DNA of 64,000 nt from Isoetes taiwanensis (taxonomy: Eukaryota > Streptophyta > Lycopodiopsida > Isoetales > Isoetaceae): contig JAJEKV010000288.1 in assembly GCA_021234155.1 (NCBI GenBank), positions 340,268-404,267 on the forward strand, given 5' to 3'. Each line of letters begins with the position of its first letter. Position 1 is the first letter of the stretch. The position numbers and the translations under genes are program-made. Below the pieces are notes generated by a model. That model was given only the letters and a program-made list of their open reading frames with translations, searched no databases and was not told where the DNA came from. Below, one piece after another: positions 9,469-20,848 of the stretch.

Positions 9469-9884
9469 ATTCTTCCTCCCCTCCCCAACAAAGATCAGCC
9501 ATATAATCAGGAAAAAATTTTTTTGTCTCTCGCGCTATATGGCGAGAGATCATTTTTATACAGTATGCCTCGAGAGCAAATGGAAGACGAGCTTCTCTCG
9601 AGGCCTAATAGCTCCTGTTTGGAGCAAAATTCGACCTCCTCGCCAGATTTTTTCCCTCCACTTCTATTTCGGTAAGTCTGTTCTTATGGGATATTTCCTT
9701 CTTGAAGCATTCTTCAAAATTCAGGATATGGGACATTTCGAGTTTTTTGAGTATTGTTCTTAGCAGTGAGGTTTAGGGTTCTCGCATCCCATTTTAGGCT
9801 GGATTCTATAAGAAATCCATTTATTATGTCCTTTTCCTATCAAAACATCAACGACAGTGGCATTTGAGCATGGATCCGGTCATT
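9469..9884. other. Unassigned sequence with possible splice donor
   Basis: A 74-codon plus-strand ORF at 9539-9763 has no motif. TTTCG|GTAAGTCTG near 9670 is a good donor sequence, and CTCTCGC-GCTATATG-GCGAGAG near 9526-9549 forms a short hairpin. It could be a first exon of an unrecognised gene; weak. Confidence 0.25.
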
Positions 9885-10646
9885 TTAGGTATGATTGCAA
9901 ATTTCTCTCCATTGGCTTGAAGAAAGATTATTACTTCCATTATTATGCACCTTATACTCCTTCATCAGGGCAAACATGGTAGAAATTGCATTGTCTGGCC
10001 AATCTACATGCGTTTTCCTCTTTTCCTCTTTTACATGAGCAACAGAACTGCTCTTGTGCATAACCATGGTCAATTCATTTGGGAGGAACTCGGATTGTAG
10101 CTCAGGTAATTTATCTTCTGGCTGATTCTTTTTCCTCCCCCAGTGATTGCAATTCGAAGTTCTTGAAGGCTCAAAATTTATCTCAATAGCAACAAACTGG
10201 GAAACTGGTCCAGTCATCCTCTTAATTCTTCTTGGAGCAATTTTTTTGGTTCTAGGGGGGATGAATAGCTTCGAGCAACTGGCAAAGAGGATTTGGTCAT
10301 CTTTGTCATGACCTTGATTCTGTTCAGCCTGATTTCTAGAGAAACAATGATTTACCAACCCGAAAAGAGAGAGGCTATTACCTAATAATTCTAAAAATTC
10401 AAATACAAAAATGCCAGAAGCACTTACTAGATTTTCAATCGACGTGAATGCAATGATTGGAGGGAGGAATTTGGCCCGCTCACCTTGAACAGGGGCTGGA
10501 ATTAGGGTCGAAAATTCTGGCCTCCAAAATTTGCCTCCAAAAATTTTACAAGCCGTTATCTTGGGTGTGGTAGAATGCGGCCAATTGGAGTGTCGAGGTA
10601 TCCCTTTGCTTTGTAACATTAATTCTTTTGGAAATGCCCCTAACAA
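9885..10646 (-). CDS. Hypothetical protein, possible trihelix/MYB-SANT-like C-terminus
   Basis: This is an uninterrupted 253-codon ORF, long for noncoding DNA of this composition. It is basic, with KKIAPRRIKRMTG and WGRKKNQPEDK in its middle. Near the C-terminus DWPDNAISTMFALMKEYK then SSSQWREICN resembles the first two helices of trihelix or MYB/SANT-like domains (W at start, L-x3-Y-x-E-like helix, W-x2-I), but the third helix is missing. It may be a truncated transcription-factor-like gene or transposase-associated protein. A strong hairpin lies just upstream at 10667-10729. Function is not established. Confidence 0.35.
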   Translation of the reverse strand: MLGAFPKELMLQSKGIPRHSNWPHSTTPKITACKIFGGKFWRPEFSTLIPAPVQGERAKFLPPIIAFTSIENLVSASGIFVFEFLELLGNSLSLFGLVNHCFSRNQAEQNQGHDKDDQILFASCSKLFIPPRTKKIAPRRIKRMTGPVSQFVAIEINFEPSRTSNCNHWGRKKNQPEDKLPELQSEFLPNELTMVMHKSSSVAHVKEEKRKTHVDWPDNAISTMFALMKEYKVHNNGSNNLSSSQWREICNHT

Positions 10647-10666
10647 AAGTGAAAGCAGTTAGGGGC

Positions 10667-10763
10667 ATAAACGCCACTTTTGTGCCATTGGGGGACAAAC
10701 GTCATAAATGGCACAAAAGTGGCGTTTATCTTAATGCGATAGTCCACTAGGTGGACTCTCGCA
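10667..10763. repeat. Two adjacent hairpins, first with perfect 23-bp arms
   Basis: 10667-10689 and 10707-10729 are perfect 23-base inverted complements (ATAAACGCCACTTTTG... arm) around a 17-base loop. A second hairpin follows at about 10737-10763 (GCGATAGTCCAC / GTGGACTCTCGC). They lie upstream of the minus-strand ORF ending at 10646, then a CT-rich tract begins. Confidence 0.8.
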
Positions 10764-10866
10764 TCTCTCTCATTATCTCTCCTCTCATTTCATCTCTCAC
10801 ATGATCTCTCGTCATCTCTCATCAATCATGTGGTCAATGCCTCTCCCTCCCTCCCTCCCTCTCTCA
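10764..10866. repeat. Pyrimidine-rich CT tract
   Basis: An almost pure C/T strand with irregular CTCTCAT and CCCT units ends in CTCCCTCCCTCCCTC just before a LINE fragment. Confidence 0.7.
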
Positions 10867-11575
10867 AAGGCATACAACTCAATATGGGAAAGACCAAAGT
10901 GATCGTGTTTGGGGTAAACAAAACTAATCATTTAAAGTTCTATTATCAAGGTGAATTTGTAGAAATCATCAATAGCTACAAGTACCATGGGATATTAGTG
11001 GATAAGAGTTTTAATTGGAACCAAGCAATAGAGCAAAAAGCAAATGGTGGCCTCAAAGCACTGTATGCAGTTCAGCTAGATATGCCAAAGCGGAGATATG
11101 GAATTTTAGCTTGAAAATAATGCTTTATATAACACTGGTGCAATCTGTGGTTTTGTATGGATGTGAAGTATGGGGTCCTGGATTGGCATTGGAGGCTTGA
11201 AAAAGTTGAGAAAGTTCAAAAGAAATTTTTTCGGTCTGAATTTGTAATGAAGATGCAAACTCCCCATGATATGATGTTAGAGCAGAATGTGGAATGCTCA
11301 CACTGGAGGCAAAGGCGTTTTTTGCGGACTCCTTAATTATATCTATAAGATGTTGTATATTACGTCTGAAGAAAGTTTACTACGCTTAGCATTGGAGCAA
11401 ACACGTGTTAAGGGCTGGTGACGTCACTTAGTGGATGGCACGATAGGGGATGGATATTCATGATTTAGCTTTGCATAAAGATGATATCCGCACATGGGTC
11501 AAAATGAAAAAATTCTTCAGAGGACATGGAATAAAAAGGAGTTTTATAGGAATCATATTAATCCCACATTGTAGG
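10867..11575 (+). mobile_element. 5'-truncated LINE ORF2 fragment
   Basis: Frames read LNMGKTKVIVFG, then YKYHGILVDKSFNW, then LVQSVVLYGCEVWGPGLALEA. These are the post-RT (thumb/connection) motifs of plant LINE ORF2, especially LYGCEVWGP, which also occurs in the minus-strand copy near 29270 (LLYGSEVWGP). Several frameshifts and stops are present. No tail is recognised. Confidence 0.7.
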
Positions 11576-11589
11576 AGGAGAAGTATGGT

Positions 11590-11790
11590 TTCACATGTTT
11601 AGCATAACACGCAAGGAGGGACAAAGGGCAAAGGGAAAAGGAGAAGGGGGAAGGGGCAAAGGGGTTGTAGGGGAAAGGGCAAAGGGCAAAGGGGTTGTAG
11701 GGGAAGGGGCATAGGAGCAAAGGGGGAGGTGAAAGGGAAGTTTGGGAAAAGGGACATGTGAAGGGGATTTTGGAAAAAGGGATGGACCCT
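11590..11790 (+). repeat. Purine-rich AAGGGG-type tract
   Basis: About 200 bases of nearly pure A/G built from variants of AAAGGGCAAAGGGG and GTTGTAGGGG. The open frames on the opposite strand (proline/phenylalanine-rich) come from this composition and are not genes. Such tracts can form triplex DNA. Confidence 0.75.
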
Positions 11791-12319
11791 CCCCCACAAA
11801 AAAACAAAAAAAAGCCACATGAGAGGGAGGAATGCTGGCAAGACAATCCCATACAACCATTACTAATTAAAATCATTAAAAATATTATATTACTAGAAAA
11901 GGGCCTGCCCGTTACTTTTAAGCCATTCCTCGGCTCGGCCTCGGCCTTTGGCCGAGCCCTCACCTCAGTTTGGACATCTTTTGCACTATTGCTCTAAGCT
12001 ATTCCTCAGCTTCGGCCCTTTTCTTTTGCATCGTTCCTCGGCTCGGTCGAAGGCCTCGCCTCTGTTTGGATAGAAGCATGCCTACCCATGGTACTCTCAT
12101 CTATGGGAACGTTCTTTTCCTTTGCACTAATTCCTTGGCCTCGGCTTAGACAAATGCATTAATCCCCCCGTACATATATTTTTTCAATATTCATAGTACA
12201 ACAGCCCGATATGTTTAAGAAACTTACCATCTTACTCTGCATTCATTGCTCAATCCATGCATGAGTAGTTTTCCACATCCTACTTACACCTACTACAATG
12301 CAAGTCCATACATACGCAT
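11791..12319. other. Noncoding, with GGC/GCC-rich imperfect repeats
   Basis: CCTCGGCTCGG-type motifs recur near 11928, 12002 and 12036, including the palindrome CTCGGCCTTTGGCCGAG. No gene is seen. Confidence 0.4.
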
Positions 12320-12960
12320 GCCCTGCTACCAATTCTAATGTATTACTCATGAAGGATACTGCCAATTTCAAGGTATCACCTATGAGGAGGTTACTCATGC
12401 CTATTACTAATTTCAAAGTATCACCCATAAGGGGCCTACTCACACCTTTTACCAATTCTAAAGTATCAACCATGAGGAGCCTACTCAAACCTATTAACAT
12501 ACATGCCCATACACATACATCCTACTACCAATTCTAAAGTATCACCCCTGAGGAGATTGCTGAGCATCTTACCTTAAACATCTGGAACATCCTAGAGCAT
12601 TGTGTTTTGGTTGTTTGAGAAAAACTTTATATTTTTAGGTTGCCCCCACTGCCAACTCTGAAGTATCATAGATGAGGAGCTGACTCACATCTACTGCCAA
12701 CTTCAAAGTATCACCCATGTCACTCAATGTCTATACCCATGTTACTCACATCCACTACAATTTCAAAGTATCATCCAAGTGGAGCTTATACACATATATT
12801 ACCAACACCTACTACTAATTTCAAAGTATTACCCATTGAGAGCTTGCCCAAATCTGCTACCAATTTCAAAGTCTCATGTCAATTAGGAGCTTACTGACAC
12901 CTGCTACCAAGTCCAAAGCATTACCCATGGAAAGTGAACTTTGAAAGAATCATACATGAG
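12320..12960. repeat. Degenerate minisatellite, ~44-60 bp period
   Basis: The core CCAATTTCAAAGTATCACCC, followed by ATGAGGAG-CTACTCA, recurs about ten times with substitutions (starts near 12360, 12408, 12452, 12529, 12651, 12695, 12755, 12815, 12859, 12906). Spacing is mostly 44-48 or 60. ORFs here on either strand are products of the repeat. Confidence 0.75.
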
Positions 12961-13999
12961 GAGCTAATTCACATCTATTACAACTGCAAAATATCTTTTC
13001 TAAAAAATAAAAGAAAGCATTTGATTATTTTTGTTATCATTAATATTTCAGAAAATTCGTGCAGTGCAATTCTTGTTCTATCTGTTTCTGTACACCACAA
13101 ATATATGATCTTTTGAGGCACAAACTGAAGAGGAAGTTCAGATTTAATGATTTCGCCTGAGTTGGGGCAAATCTTGCCAATTGGTTGTCCTACATGTATT
13201 TGTACAAAGTAAACAGAGCAATTCATATGTATCTATTAAAGCTTTACCAGTTAAGTGCCTATCTATTCACACTATCAAGCGGCCATCTCCTCTTATTTGT
13301 TCAAGTCAGGCACCTGCACAAAATCCACCGAATATCACATATCACACTCAGATATTTTTACAGATGAAGCGGAGGCAGGTTCAGCAGCCACGATTCAACA
13401 ACCGCCTTTGTTCCTGCCATCTGTGCAAGTAGCAAAATATGCGATGCCATATCAGGCATTTAACCTATAAATCCGACTGCCAATACAGCAAAATCCAGTA
13501 AAAATAGCAAATCTTCAGTGCTCTTCCCCTTCTCATCTGTAGCAGAACCCATTCCGACACCATATCAGCATATCAGGGCCAAGCATTCCATTTTTCTCAG
13601 AAGATCCATCATCTAAGACCGTGCAGCTGTTTGGTTTCCACACAAATCTTAGGGTAGCATGAGCATTCTAGGGTTCTTTTGAGCACAACAGTTCAGATTT
13701 AGCCGCCCCAATCTTCGGCTCAGATGAAGTTCCACTTATTTCGGCTCATGCTTTATAATAGGTTAAATTTTCATGGCAATGGCCATGCCCACGTCTGTTA
13801 AGACAATTATAGGCATTCCGACTTTGTTCACGCTTCATCACGAGTAGTGTCATCATCCGGCTAGATGTCAACACGCTGAATGCGATTGCAAGACAAAAGA
13901 TTAGGATCAAGCAAGGATGCGACAGCGTGGTCTTGATCGAGACTCATATCACCCCAAGGATTAACATACTCAGGGTAGGCAGATAAAGGTAGACCAGCT
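12961..13999. other. Noncoding; right part likely decayed gypsy sequence
   Basis: No gene in 12961-13600. Minus-strand readings at ~13800-13990 continue the gypsy protease fragment (PLSAYPEYVNPWGDMSLD) with stops, so that element probably extends to about 13740. Confidence 0.35.
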
Positions 14000-14650
14000 A
14001 CGGGGGCTTGGACTTGATAAGTGTTTTGAAGATCGTCAGAATCACTATCAGAGAGTGATAGTTCAGCATGTTCAACAGAGATAAGTTTCCCAGTTTCGCA
14101 TTCAAGATTCCATCAGTAATGACAAGTTGATCATTAGTCCAGTAATGAATGCTTTTAGCCTGACGGGAAAAAGGTCGTCCCACCAGCATTTCATAATCAC
14201 CAGGATCTTCGCTAGTTTTTCAAATACCAAATTCCAAGGGGAATTTGAGATTACCAATACTGATTTGAAGAATAGGAGTGATGCCTTGAGGTTGCGTGAT
14301 GTGGCCATTTGCAAGCTTGATGTCATAAGGAGCTCGATAGAGTTGAATTATGCCTAATTGTCTCCGGAGTTTATCTGTGATGAGGTTACAGCACTATCTC
14401 CATCAATCTGTACATGATTAATATGTTAATTCCCAACAGTTGCATGAACCGTGGGTATAGAAGTGGCTACCGCACCAACAAGAACTGTGGGCAGTGGCAA
14501 CTGTTCCTTGAGGACAGGATATAGCTTTAGGATAGTAGAGAGACTTGAGTGGAATTTTGATTTTAACAAGCTCTTCTTGTAGCTCCAAGGGAACGTGAGG
14601 AAAGGGATCAGCAGGATCCAATGGTGCAGGTGCCTGAGGCATCGATGCAG
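14000..14650 (-). pseudogene. Ty3/gypsy protease-region fragment
   Basis: Minus-strand readings give IKIPLKSLYYPK, then APYDIKLANGHITQPQGI, LQISIGNLKFPLEF, then MLVGRPFSRQAKSIHYW and QLVITDG. The order ANGH / IG...F / LGRPW-like / A...HYW...VITDG is that of retropepsin-like domains in plant gypsy elements. Frameshifts and stops break it. It lies downstream, on the same strand, of the PBS at 15281-15292, so both belong to one deleted element. Confidence 0.65.
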
Positions 14651-15104
14651 AAACTTCTTTTAGGAGTTCAACTTCAGCAGCAATATTGGGATATGGCTGA
14701 GTGCGTGAGGGGATCTTAGATGTAGAAGACGCATTCTGGCGCTGTTGAGCACGTATGGTGGTGTTTAACTAATTAGCACACTCTTATTATTCGTTCGGTG
14801 CACACTCTTATGGCAGCTTCAGAGATTAGCTTATAATTTGCCTTACAAGGATAAAGAATAGGTTCAAGCTACCATTTGGGAACTTCTAAGGAGTAGAGGT
14901 GCTTCCATAGATTTAGTGGCTACTTTTCTTACGAGTCAATATATTATAACTATGAGTTATAACTATTTCTCGAAATTTTCCTATTTCTTTTGGGCCAAAT
15001 ATTGGTCATTTCGGGTTGAGCGATTTCTCGTTCAATTTTTGCTTGGAAAATGCGGTTCATTAACAACTTGAGCTCAATTTACTAAAAGGTTTCTTTTGAC
15101 TATA
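14651..15104. other. Unassigned, probably interior of decayed gypsy element
   Basis: Between the minus-strand protease fragment and the leader. There are no motifs and many stops. Confidence 0.3.
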
Positions 15105-15560
15105 ATATATCTACCACTTAGATTATAACTTAATTTGATTATGACCATGCTAATGGGAAAAATTTTCTCCCAATTTCCGCGGTTCAAGACTGGAATTTTC
15201 ATTCTATTCCTTAACTAGGTCAATTAATCTACCTATTCAGGGTCATGGCCAGTGCTGGATCTTAGTCAACCAAGATCATTACTCTGATACCATTGTGACG
15301 CTCCCCACTAAATATACGATGCCCTGTCGTACATCTCGCGGGAAATCCCCCATCCAGTACACCTGCCCTTTTGAGAGATGGGATGTACCTAAGCAAAATT
15401 CTACGTTGGGGGCATTTGGAATTTTAAAATGTTTAGCACCATCATTAACGAAGGTGCCAACATTATATATTTTTTTTTTGCATTTGCCTCTTTGTGTGGG
15501 TTCAGCTTGGCGTTCCGGTCTTGAATCATTCCCTTTTGTAGTTTCCATCGAGGTTCCTTA
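15105..15560 (-). mobile_element. LTR start, PBS and leader of decayed LTR retrotransposon
   Basis: ACTCTGATACCA at 15281-15292 (minus: TGGTATCAGAGT) is an initiator tRNA-Met-type PBS. TGACGCTCC at 15296 would be the LTR end. Leader 15105-15280 aligns by eye with 650-817. The outer end of the LTR was not found. With the protease fragment at 14000-14650 it forms one minus-strand gypsy relic. Confidence 0.55.
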
Positions 15561-15857
15561 AGGCTTTGATGGGATCGTTTGGCTTCTTTTGATTTATGGC
15601 ATCATTTCCCCTTTGTTGGAGTTCTTTAATCTCTTGCATGGTTTTTATTTTAGAACAGATTCAATCAATTCGGCCTCTGAAACTATAGCTTGAGGGCTTT
15701 CATAATCATTCGCCATGTAGGCCTTTCTTGCAGGTTTTTGCGCTCAACCTTGGACGCTTCATGCAGGTGTGGTTCAAAGTTGTGCTATATATTTGTTAAA
15801 GAACATTAAGTTGATTATATCCGTGTGGGTTCTAAAGATTTAACATCAACGATTAGA
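15561..15857. other. Unassigned sequence
   Basis: No gene or repeat recognised; may include the rest of the minus-strand LTR. Confidence 0.25.
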
Positions 15858-17050
15858 ACTTTTTTTTTTTTTTTTTTTTTTTTTTGAAGGACGACAATCT
15901 ATTATCAAGGAATATCAAGATACATACAAGGGACCTGTGACATGGGACTCAAAACCTAGAGGACGAGATGGTCCACTAAGCAAAACCACCCAAACACAGT
16001 ACATAATCATACTCCTTGTGCCACCTTGAGGCGTTTAATGGCCTCATCACAATCAACATGTTCTGCAACATCGGGATGATCATCAACAGACATCAAGTTA
16101 TCATGCCGCTGAATAGAACGAGGCAGGATAGCCTCGTGAGATGACATAACCGACTTCTTCCTCGCTGCCTTCTTCCAATTGACCTGTTGCCATGACTCAT
16201 TAGCGCATGATTAGAACCATCAGCCATAACAACCTCAGAAACATGAGAAGCAGAAGCAACAACGGGGAGAGTGGTAGGAACTATAGCTGCAGTTGACGGT
16301 GCTAAGGACGACACCATTGGAACTGTGTGTAGAGCATCTTCCATAGTCGAGGAATGCAAGACAACTGGCAAAGGTTGATCATGAATAGATGAAGAAATAA
16401 CAGTAGGAGCTTGAACCTGAGAAGAATGTTGAACAGATGCCTGAGATGCACGAGTACCGAATTTAAAGCTAGCAAAAGCCTCCTTATCAGGAAACAAATG
16501 GGCTAATTCTGGACCATTCAGAAGCTTAAGATCCAACTTCTTATACCAAGACCCGCTCTTCACAACTACACAATCTGGCAAAGGCGAGTCCACAGGCATA
16601 GAAACACAAATCCTTGGACCATTCATGATGGAGTGTGAGATATGAACCCCAAGTCCCGTTGCAATTGCAACTAGAAATTGATGAGCCATTAGATCAGGAG
16701 GAAGATTAGGTATAACGAGAACTAGTAAGGCATCTTTAATGCACAAACTGTATCTGGTGTAAAGCCAGGAGAGTAATACTGTTACATTATATATTCCCCA
16801 CCAAGTGGATCAATCCCTCTTTCAAACATAATGAGAACAAAGTTTTTTGCCCACAACTTGATGGACTGGAAAGGAGGAAGTTGAAGGCGTCTCAGAAGCC
16901 GAGACAACCAAACACGGAACCGTGAAAAATCTAAATAGCCACCAGTAAAATACCCAAGAACTGCACAAGAAGATAAGTTCTCAGCACACTTAATATGAGC
17001 TTGATGGTCCACCTCAACCACAGGAATACCAGAAGCTTGAAACACCTTCT
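15858..17050 (-). mobile_element. LINE ORF1 (DUF4283-like) relic with poly(A)
   Basis: A T run of nearly 30 bases at 15858-15886 is the poly(A) tail of a minus-strand insertion. Upstream of it (16093-16746 and 16782-17045) two ORFs read VLGYFTGG, RVWLSRLLRRL, FVLIMFERG, GFTPDTVC, LVLVIPNLPPDLMAHQFLVAIATGLG. This order (basic W-containing helix, F-x-V-x-F strand, W/PG segment, V-x-LPxLP, IA-x-x-LG) matches the DUF4283 domain of plant LINE ORF1/gag-like proteins. ORF2 is absent, so the copy is internally deleted or a partial retroposed transcript. A one-base shift separates the ORFs near 16760. Confidence 0.55.
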
Positions 17051-17967
17051 GACAATCAGACTGCTAAAATATGTCATCTGGAGACACCAAACCATTTGCT
17101 TTCCATCTCAGGATCTAACCTCAACTATAGTAAGTCCCCCAAACTTTAATCTAGACCAGAGGACACAAAAAATGAAAGAAACTCAAGCAAACAGAATCAC
17201 ATAGCCCAACTAAAAACTGCCACATAAAGTACATAACCTTATTATAAACCAATTAGCAGAGAAACACTCCAAAAGTAGAATGGATTTCTTTTGAATTAAA
17301 TTCGTGGCATTTTAACACAAGCGCAAATTCCAGACCTAAACGAAAAGAAAATTAAGAACTAAGATAAAAGCTTAAAAAATTCATCTCACATGGATGTTGT
17401 GCTTCTACTGCTTTGCTGAAATAGTAGAGTGTGAGACAAAGCAATGGGCTCCATCGCCGAAGCTTCGTGCTAATTTTTATCTTTTTTGAATTTTCATAGC
17501 CGTCAATGAGAAAAATTAACAGATTTAACGGACAAAATTAATTCTAGCTGATGTGGGTAGACTAGAATGGCAGAAATTGTTGTAGGGAAGGTTATGCAAG
17601 CCTGCTAAAAATTTAGGTGAGAACGGGAGTAGTTATGGCAACAAGTTTATACAACTTCCTGGACAATAACAAGTATAAACATTTAGGGCTTTTGAACAAT
17701 TTCCATATTTTGCATTAGGTCTGTGACCTTTGGTGCCAGAAATGGCCGCCAATATCCATTTGTTAAACTGCTCAAATAGGCTTCTGGCTTTCCAGTAGTC
17801 TTGAATCTGAGCGCCTTTAGCTGTCCCATTTTCTATTGTAGCACAAGTTTTATGATATGAACTTCATCCAAACTATTTGTTGGGTTTGCTTGAACATTTC
17901 CTCCCTCAATGCTCTGCTCTGATGCTCATCTGTGATACGTTTTAGAGTGCAAAAAGGCACCCAAATT
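17051..17967. other. Unassigned AT-rich sequence
   Basis: No coding or structural signal found. Confidence 0.3.
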
Positions 17968-18515
17968 ATTAGGGATTTTTTGAGATCATAAAAGGGCCTT
18001 CTAAGAACTGCTTATTAAGCTATATGAACTACCAATCAGAAAACAGTATTGGTAATCCAGTCAGCAAAACAGTTATAACTAACTCACTGGATCACATTTT
18101 CTAGCATAAGTGTTGATAGAAAAGTCCAAATGAGCTCTTGTTTGGTGCAATAGATAGATCTCATTGAGATCTTTCCAACCTTGGATGGTTTGCATATCTT
18201 TTAGCCTCGTAGGAGAGCAAAAAAAGGTAAAAACCATATTTTTTGGAGTTTTGGCAATTGTAAGTGGTTAAAATATGTGCAAAGCACCTAAGGTTGGAAA
18301 GATCTCAATGAGATCTCTCTATTGCACTAAACGAGAGCTCATTTGGACTTTTCTATCAACAGTTATGCTAGAAAATGTGATCCAGTGAGTTAGTTATAAC
18401 AGTTTTGCTGACTGGACCCGTCAGGCTCTGATTTCTAATTGGTAGTTCATTTATCTTCATTTGGCTTAGTTGGCATGTTTTGAAGGCCCTTTTTTAATCT
18501 CAAAAAAACCCTAAT
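17968..18515. mobile_element. 548-bp foldback (MITE-like) element
   Basis: 17968-18200 is inversely repeated at 18283-18515. Matching blocks include ATTAGGG-TTTTTTGAGAT, AAAGGGCCTTC, TGAACTACCAAT, CCAGTCAGCAAAAC, AACTCACTGGATCACATTTT and TCTCATTGAGATCTTTCCAACCTT. The arms are ~230 bp with modest divergence around an ~80-base loop. It ends 52 bases before the first exon of the split RT gene. No target-site duplication is certain. It would transcribe into a long hairpin. Confidence 0.8.
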
Positions 18516-18771
18516 GCATATGTTGAATTTCCTTGGACATTTTCCTCTACTCTGATGGGTTTGTACAGTGTTAAGAGATATATTCTTTTGCTTCTTACAC
18601 ACTATTTCTGAGATGGCAAGCTATGTGGACTCATATGGATTGCATGTATGGACACAAATGAAGACCACCTATAAAGTGTGTTTAGCAAGCCAATATAAGC
18701 TGAATAACAACATACATGTTCCAGAAACACAATACATGGAAGATCATGACTCTGACTTCGATGATAATCAG

Positions 18772-20848
18772 GTACTGACCTTATCAGCTTGTTTGAACAA
18801 GTGCTGGGATTGCCTACTCTTCCAAGAAAAGTATCTTTTGCCATCTGCTCTTGGTTGCCTGGATACTTAATGTTGATGGGCCGTAGACATAAGGTATTTA
18901 TTTGCTATGGCAAATGTGGTGAACCAGGGACATATCTATATGTCTAATCTCTGAAAATAAACTTCCTCATTTCGGATTTTTATGCCTATAAGTGGCTTTT
19001 TGCTGTTTATGCTTATTTTCAAATTACATTGGTTGCTTTGTATCATTATTTTTCAGAATATACTATAAACTGGACTATGTTTTCTGTCACTGCTGTTAGT
19101 CATTAGAGTCTTAAGTTTTTCTTAATATTGTGGCAAAAGGATTACATTATGTGATCGGTTAATAATTGAGAAGCCTAAGGTACCTTTTGGCCCTTGCAAA
19201 TTTACCCAGTCTATGGCTAATTTTGTACTGATTGGCTGCAGGTACGGGCTTCTCCTATTAATGTTTTCCTTCTGTTCACGATATTAGGAGTTCTTAGGAG
19301 ATGACGTGCATATGGTGACATGAGCTTGGAGCACTTGATGCTGGCTTAATGAGTTCTTTGAAAATGATGGACAAAGTTCCTATGCAAGAACAGTTAACAG
19401 TTCTATTATTTTCTTGAAATGTTTTCCCTTTTATCAAAACCAAGGTAATTGGCTTGATTTATATAGATATTTTGTGAATCATATCTTACTTGAGAAAAAT
19501 GATCTCGGCAAGGTGGAAGCCTGGTAAAGATATGCTGATCTTACAAATTTTCTCTGACTCTAAGATAGTTTAAACCCAATATATATGTGCTGCTTTCCTT
19601 TAAAAGTTTACACCTTGTGTGACAGGGTGTCTGCTATATTGTGCCGAAACAATGCTATTGAATATGTTGTATTTGAAGATTTTTTACTCTATAGTACAGA
19701 TGTATCTCGTCATGTATGCTGGAATGAAAATAGCAGCTATCTTCTGTTCCTCTCTTTCTGATCATTAATAATTTTGACTGCCATGGGATGTTCTCAGAAT
19801 AACTACAGTAGCATAAAGTGGATTTACTAAAATTGCATGTTAAACTCAGGCTGGTTTAGGAAAGGATTGTTCCTTAAAATGACGTATGGTTGGGAATTTA
19901 TGAAATCCTTAAGATAAACTTATGCTGAGCCTATTATGGCATTCCCAATCCCTGATATGATGACTCGGGAATTAATCTAGATTGTTATCTATTAATAAAG
20001 CATTAAAGTTGGGTTTTTATGAACTCAGATGGATTAAATCGACGGAAACGTGTTGTCATGAAATTAGAAGCATATATTCTGGCCAGAGCTTTTATGAACC
20101 ATATTCTCATGGTCTACCCCTTAAAACAGAATTATAAGGTTAACAGAATTATAAGGTTAAAGCAATTATGCTTATGGGCTTTCCCCATCATAATTTTTTG
20201 GGATTTTTTTTCAATTAAAGGTTTTAACTACCACCAATTATTGTCCTAGTAAACAGAGGTGGACGGATTGGGCTTTTTGTCTGATACTCTTAATAACAGA
20301 GGTTGTTTGTATTGAAAGCATGTAATGTCAAACAGATACATTGTAATTGTCACAATAAGGTCATGACGATGTTTTATGGCTTTAGTTGTAAATAAAAAAG
20401 AAAAGAATACTACCTTAGGTGGTTTATTGTTTGGAACATTATATAATTGGGTCCAGATCATGTTGCATGTCTCCTTGTTGGCCATGTTACATTGTTTATA
20501 TCTTTCTTTTGGAAAATATGGCCCAGGGGGGAGTATAATACTATTTGTCTACTTGTGATTTACTGTGTTCCCTGGATATATGGTACCATCTTGGACTGTT
20601 CAGTCCTTGTATGGCCAGATAAGACAGCGAAGGGATTGACCGAAGCTGATGTTTGTGCTAGGTTATCTAGTTCAAGCCGGTTTTTTTTATGATACTTCTG
20701 TGCATTGGTCTTACCTGTGCTACCTTATGTCCTTGGTTAAAGTTCTGACCCTGTGTTAGTGTATGGATTATGGTTGTGCTGGCTACTGCTATCTTATTGC
20801 TGATACATTTACTGCATAGTATCTCATATCTCGGTTGTATTATTACAG
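18772..20848 (+). other. Intron 1 of split RT gene
   Basis: Donor AATCAG|GTACTG and acceptor TATTACAG|GCTGAT. Splicing keeps frame (phase 0). The 2.08-kb intron is AT-rich and I see no embedded element. A 17-bp tandem pair (CAGAATTATAAGGTTAA) lies near 20127-20160. Confidence 0.65.

Noticed and set aside
11553-11963. Proline/phenylalanine-rich minus-strand ORFs
   Set aside because: They are translations of a purine-rich repeat tract; three overlapping frames are open for the same compositional reason.
12243-12537. Short ORFs on both strands (MLIGLSRLL..., MQVHTYACP...)
   Set aside because: Products of the minisatellite periodicity.
12320-12960. CRISPR array
   Set aside because: Degenerate repeats, irregular spacing, no cas genes, and a eukaryotic context.
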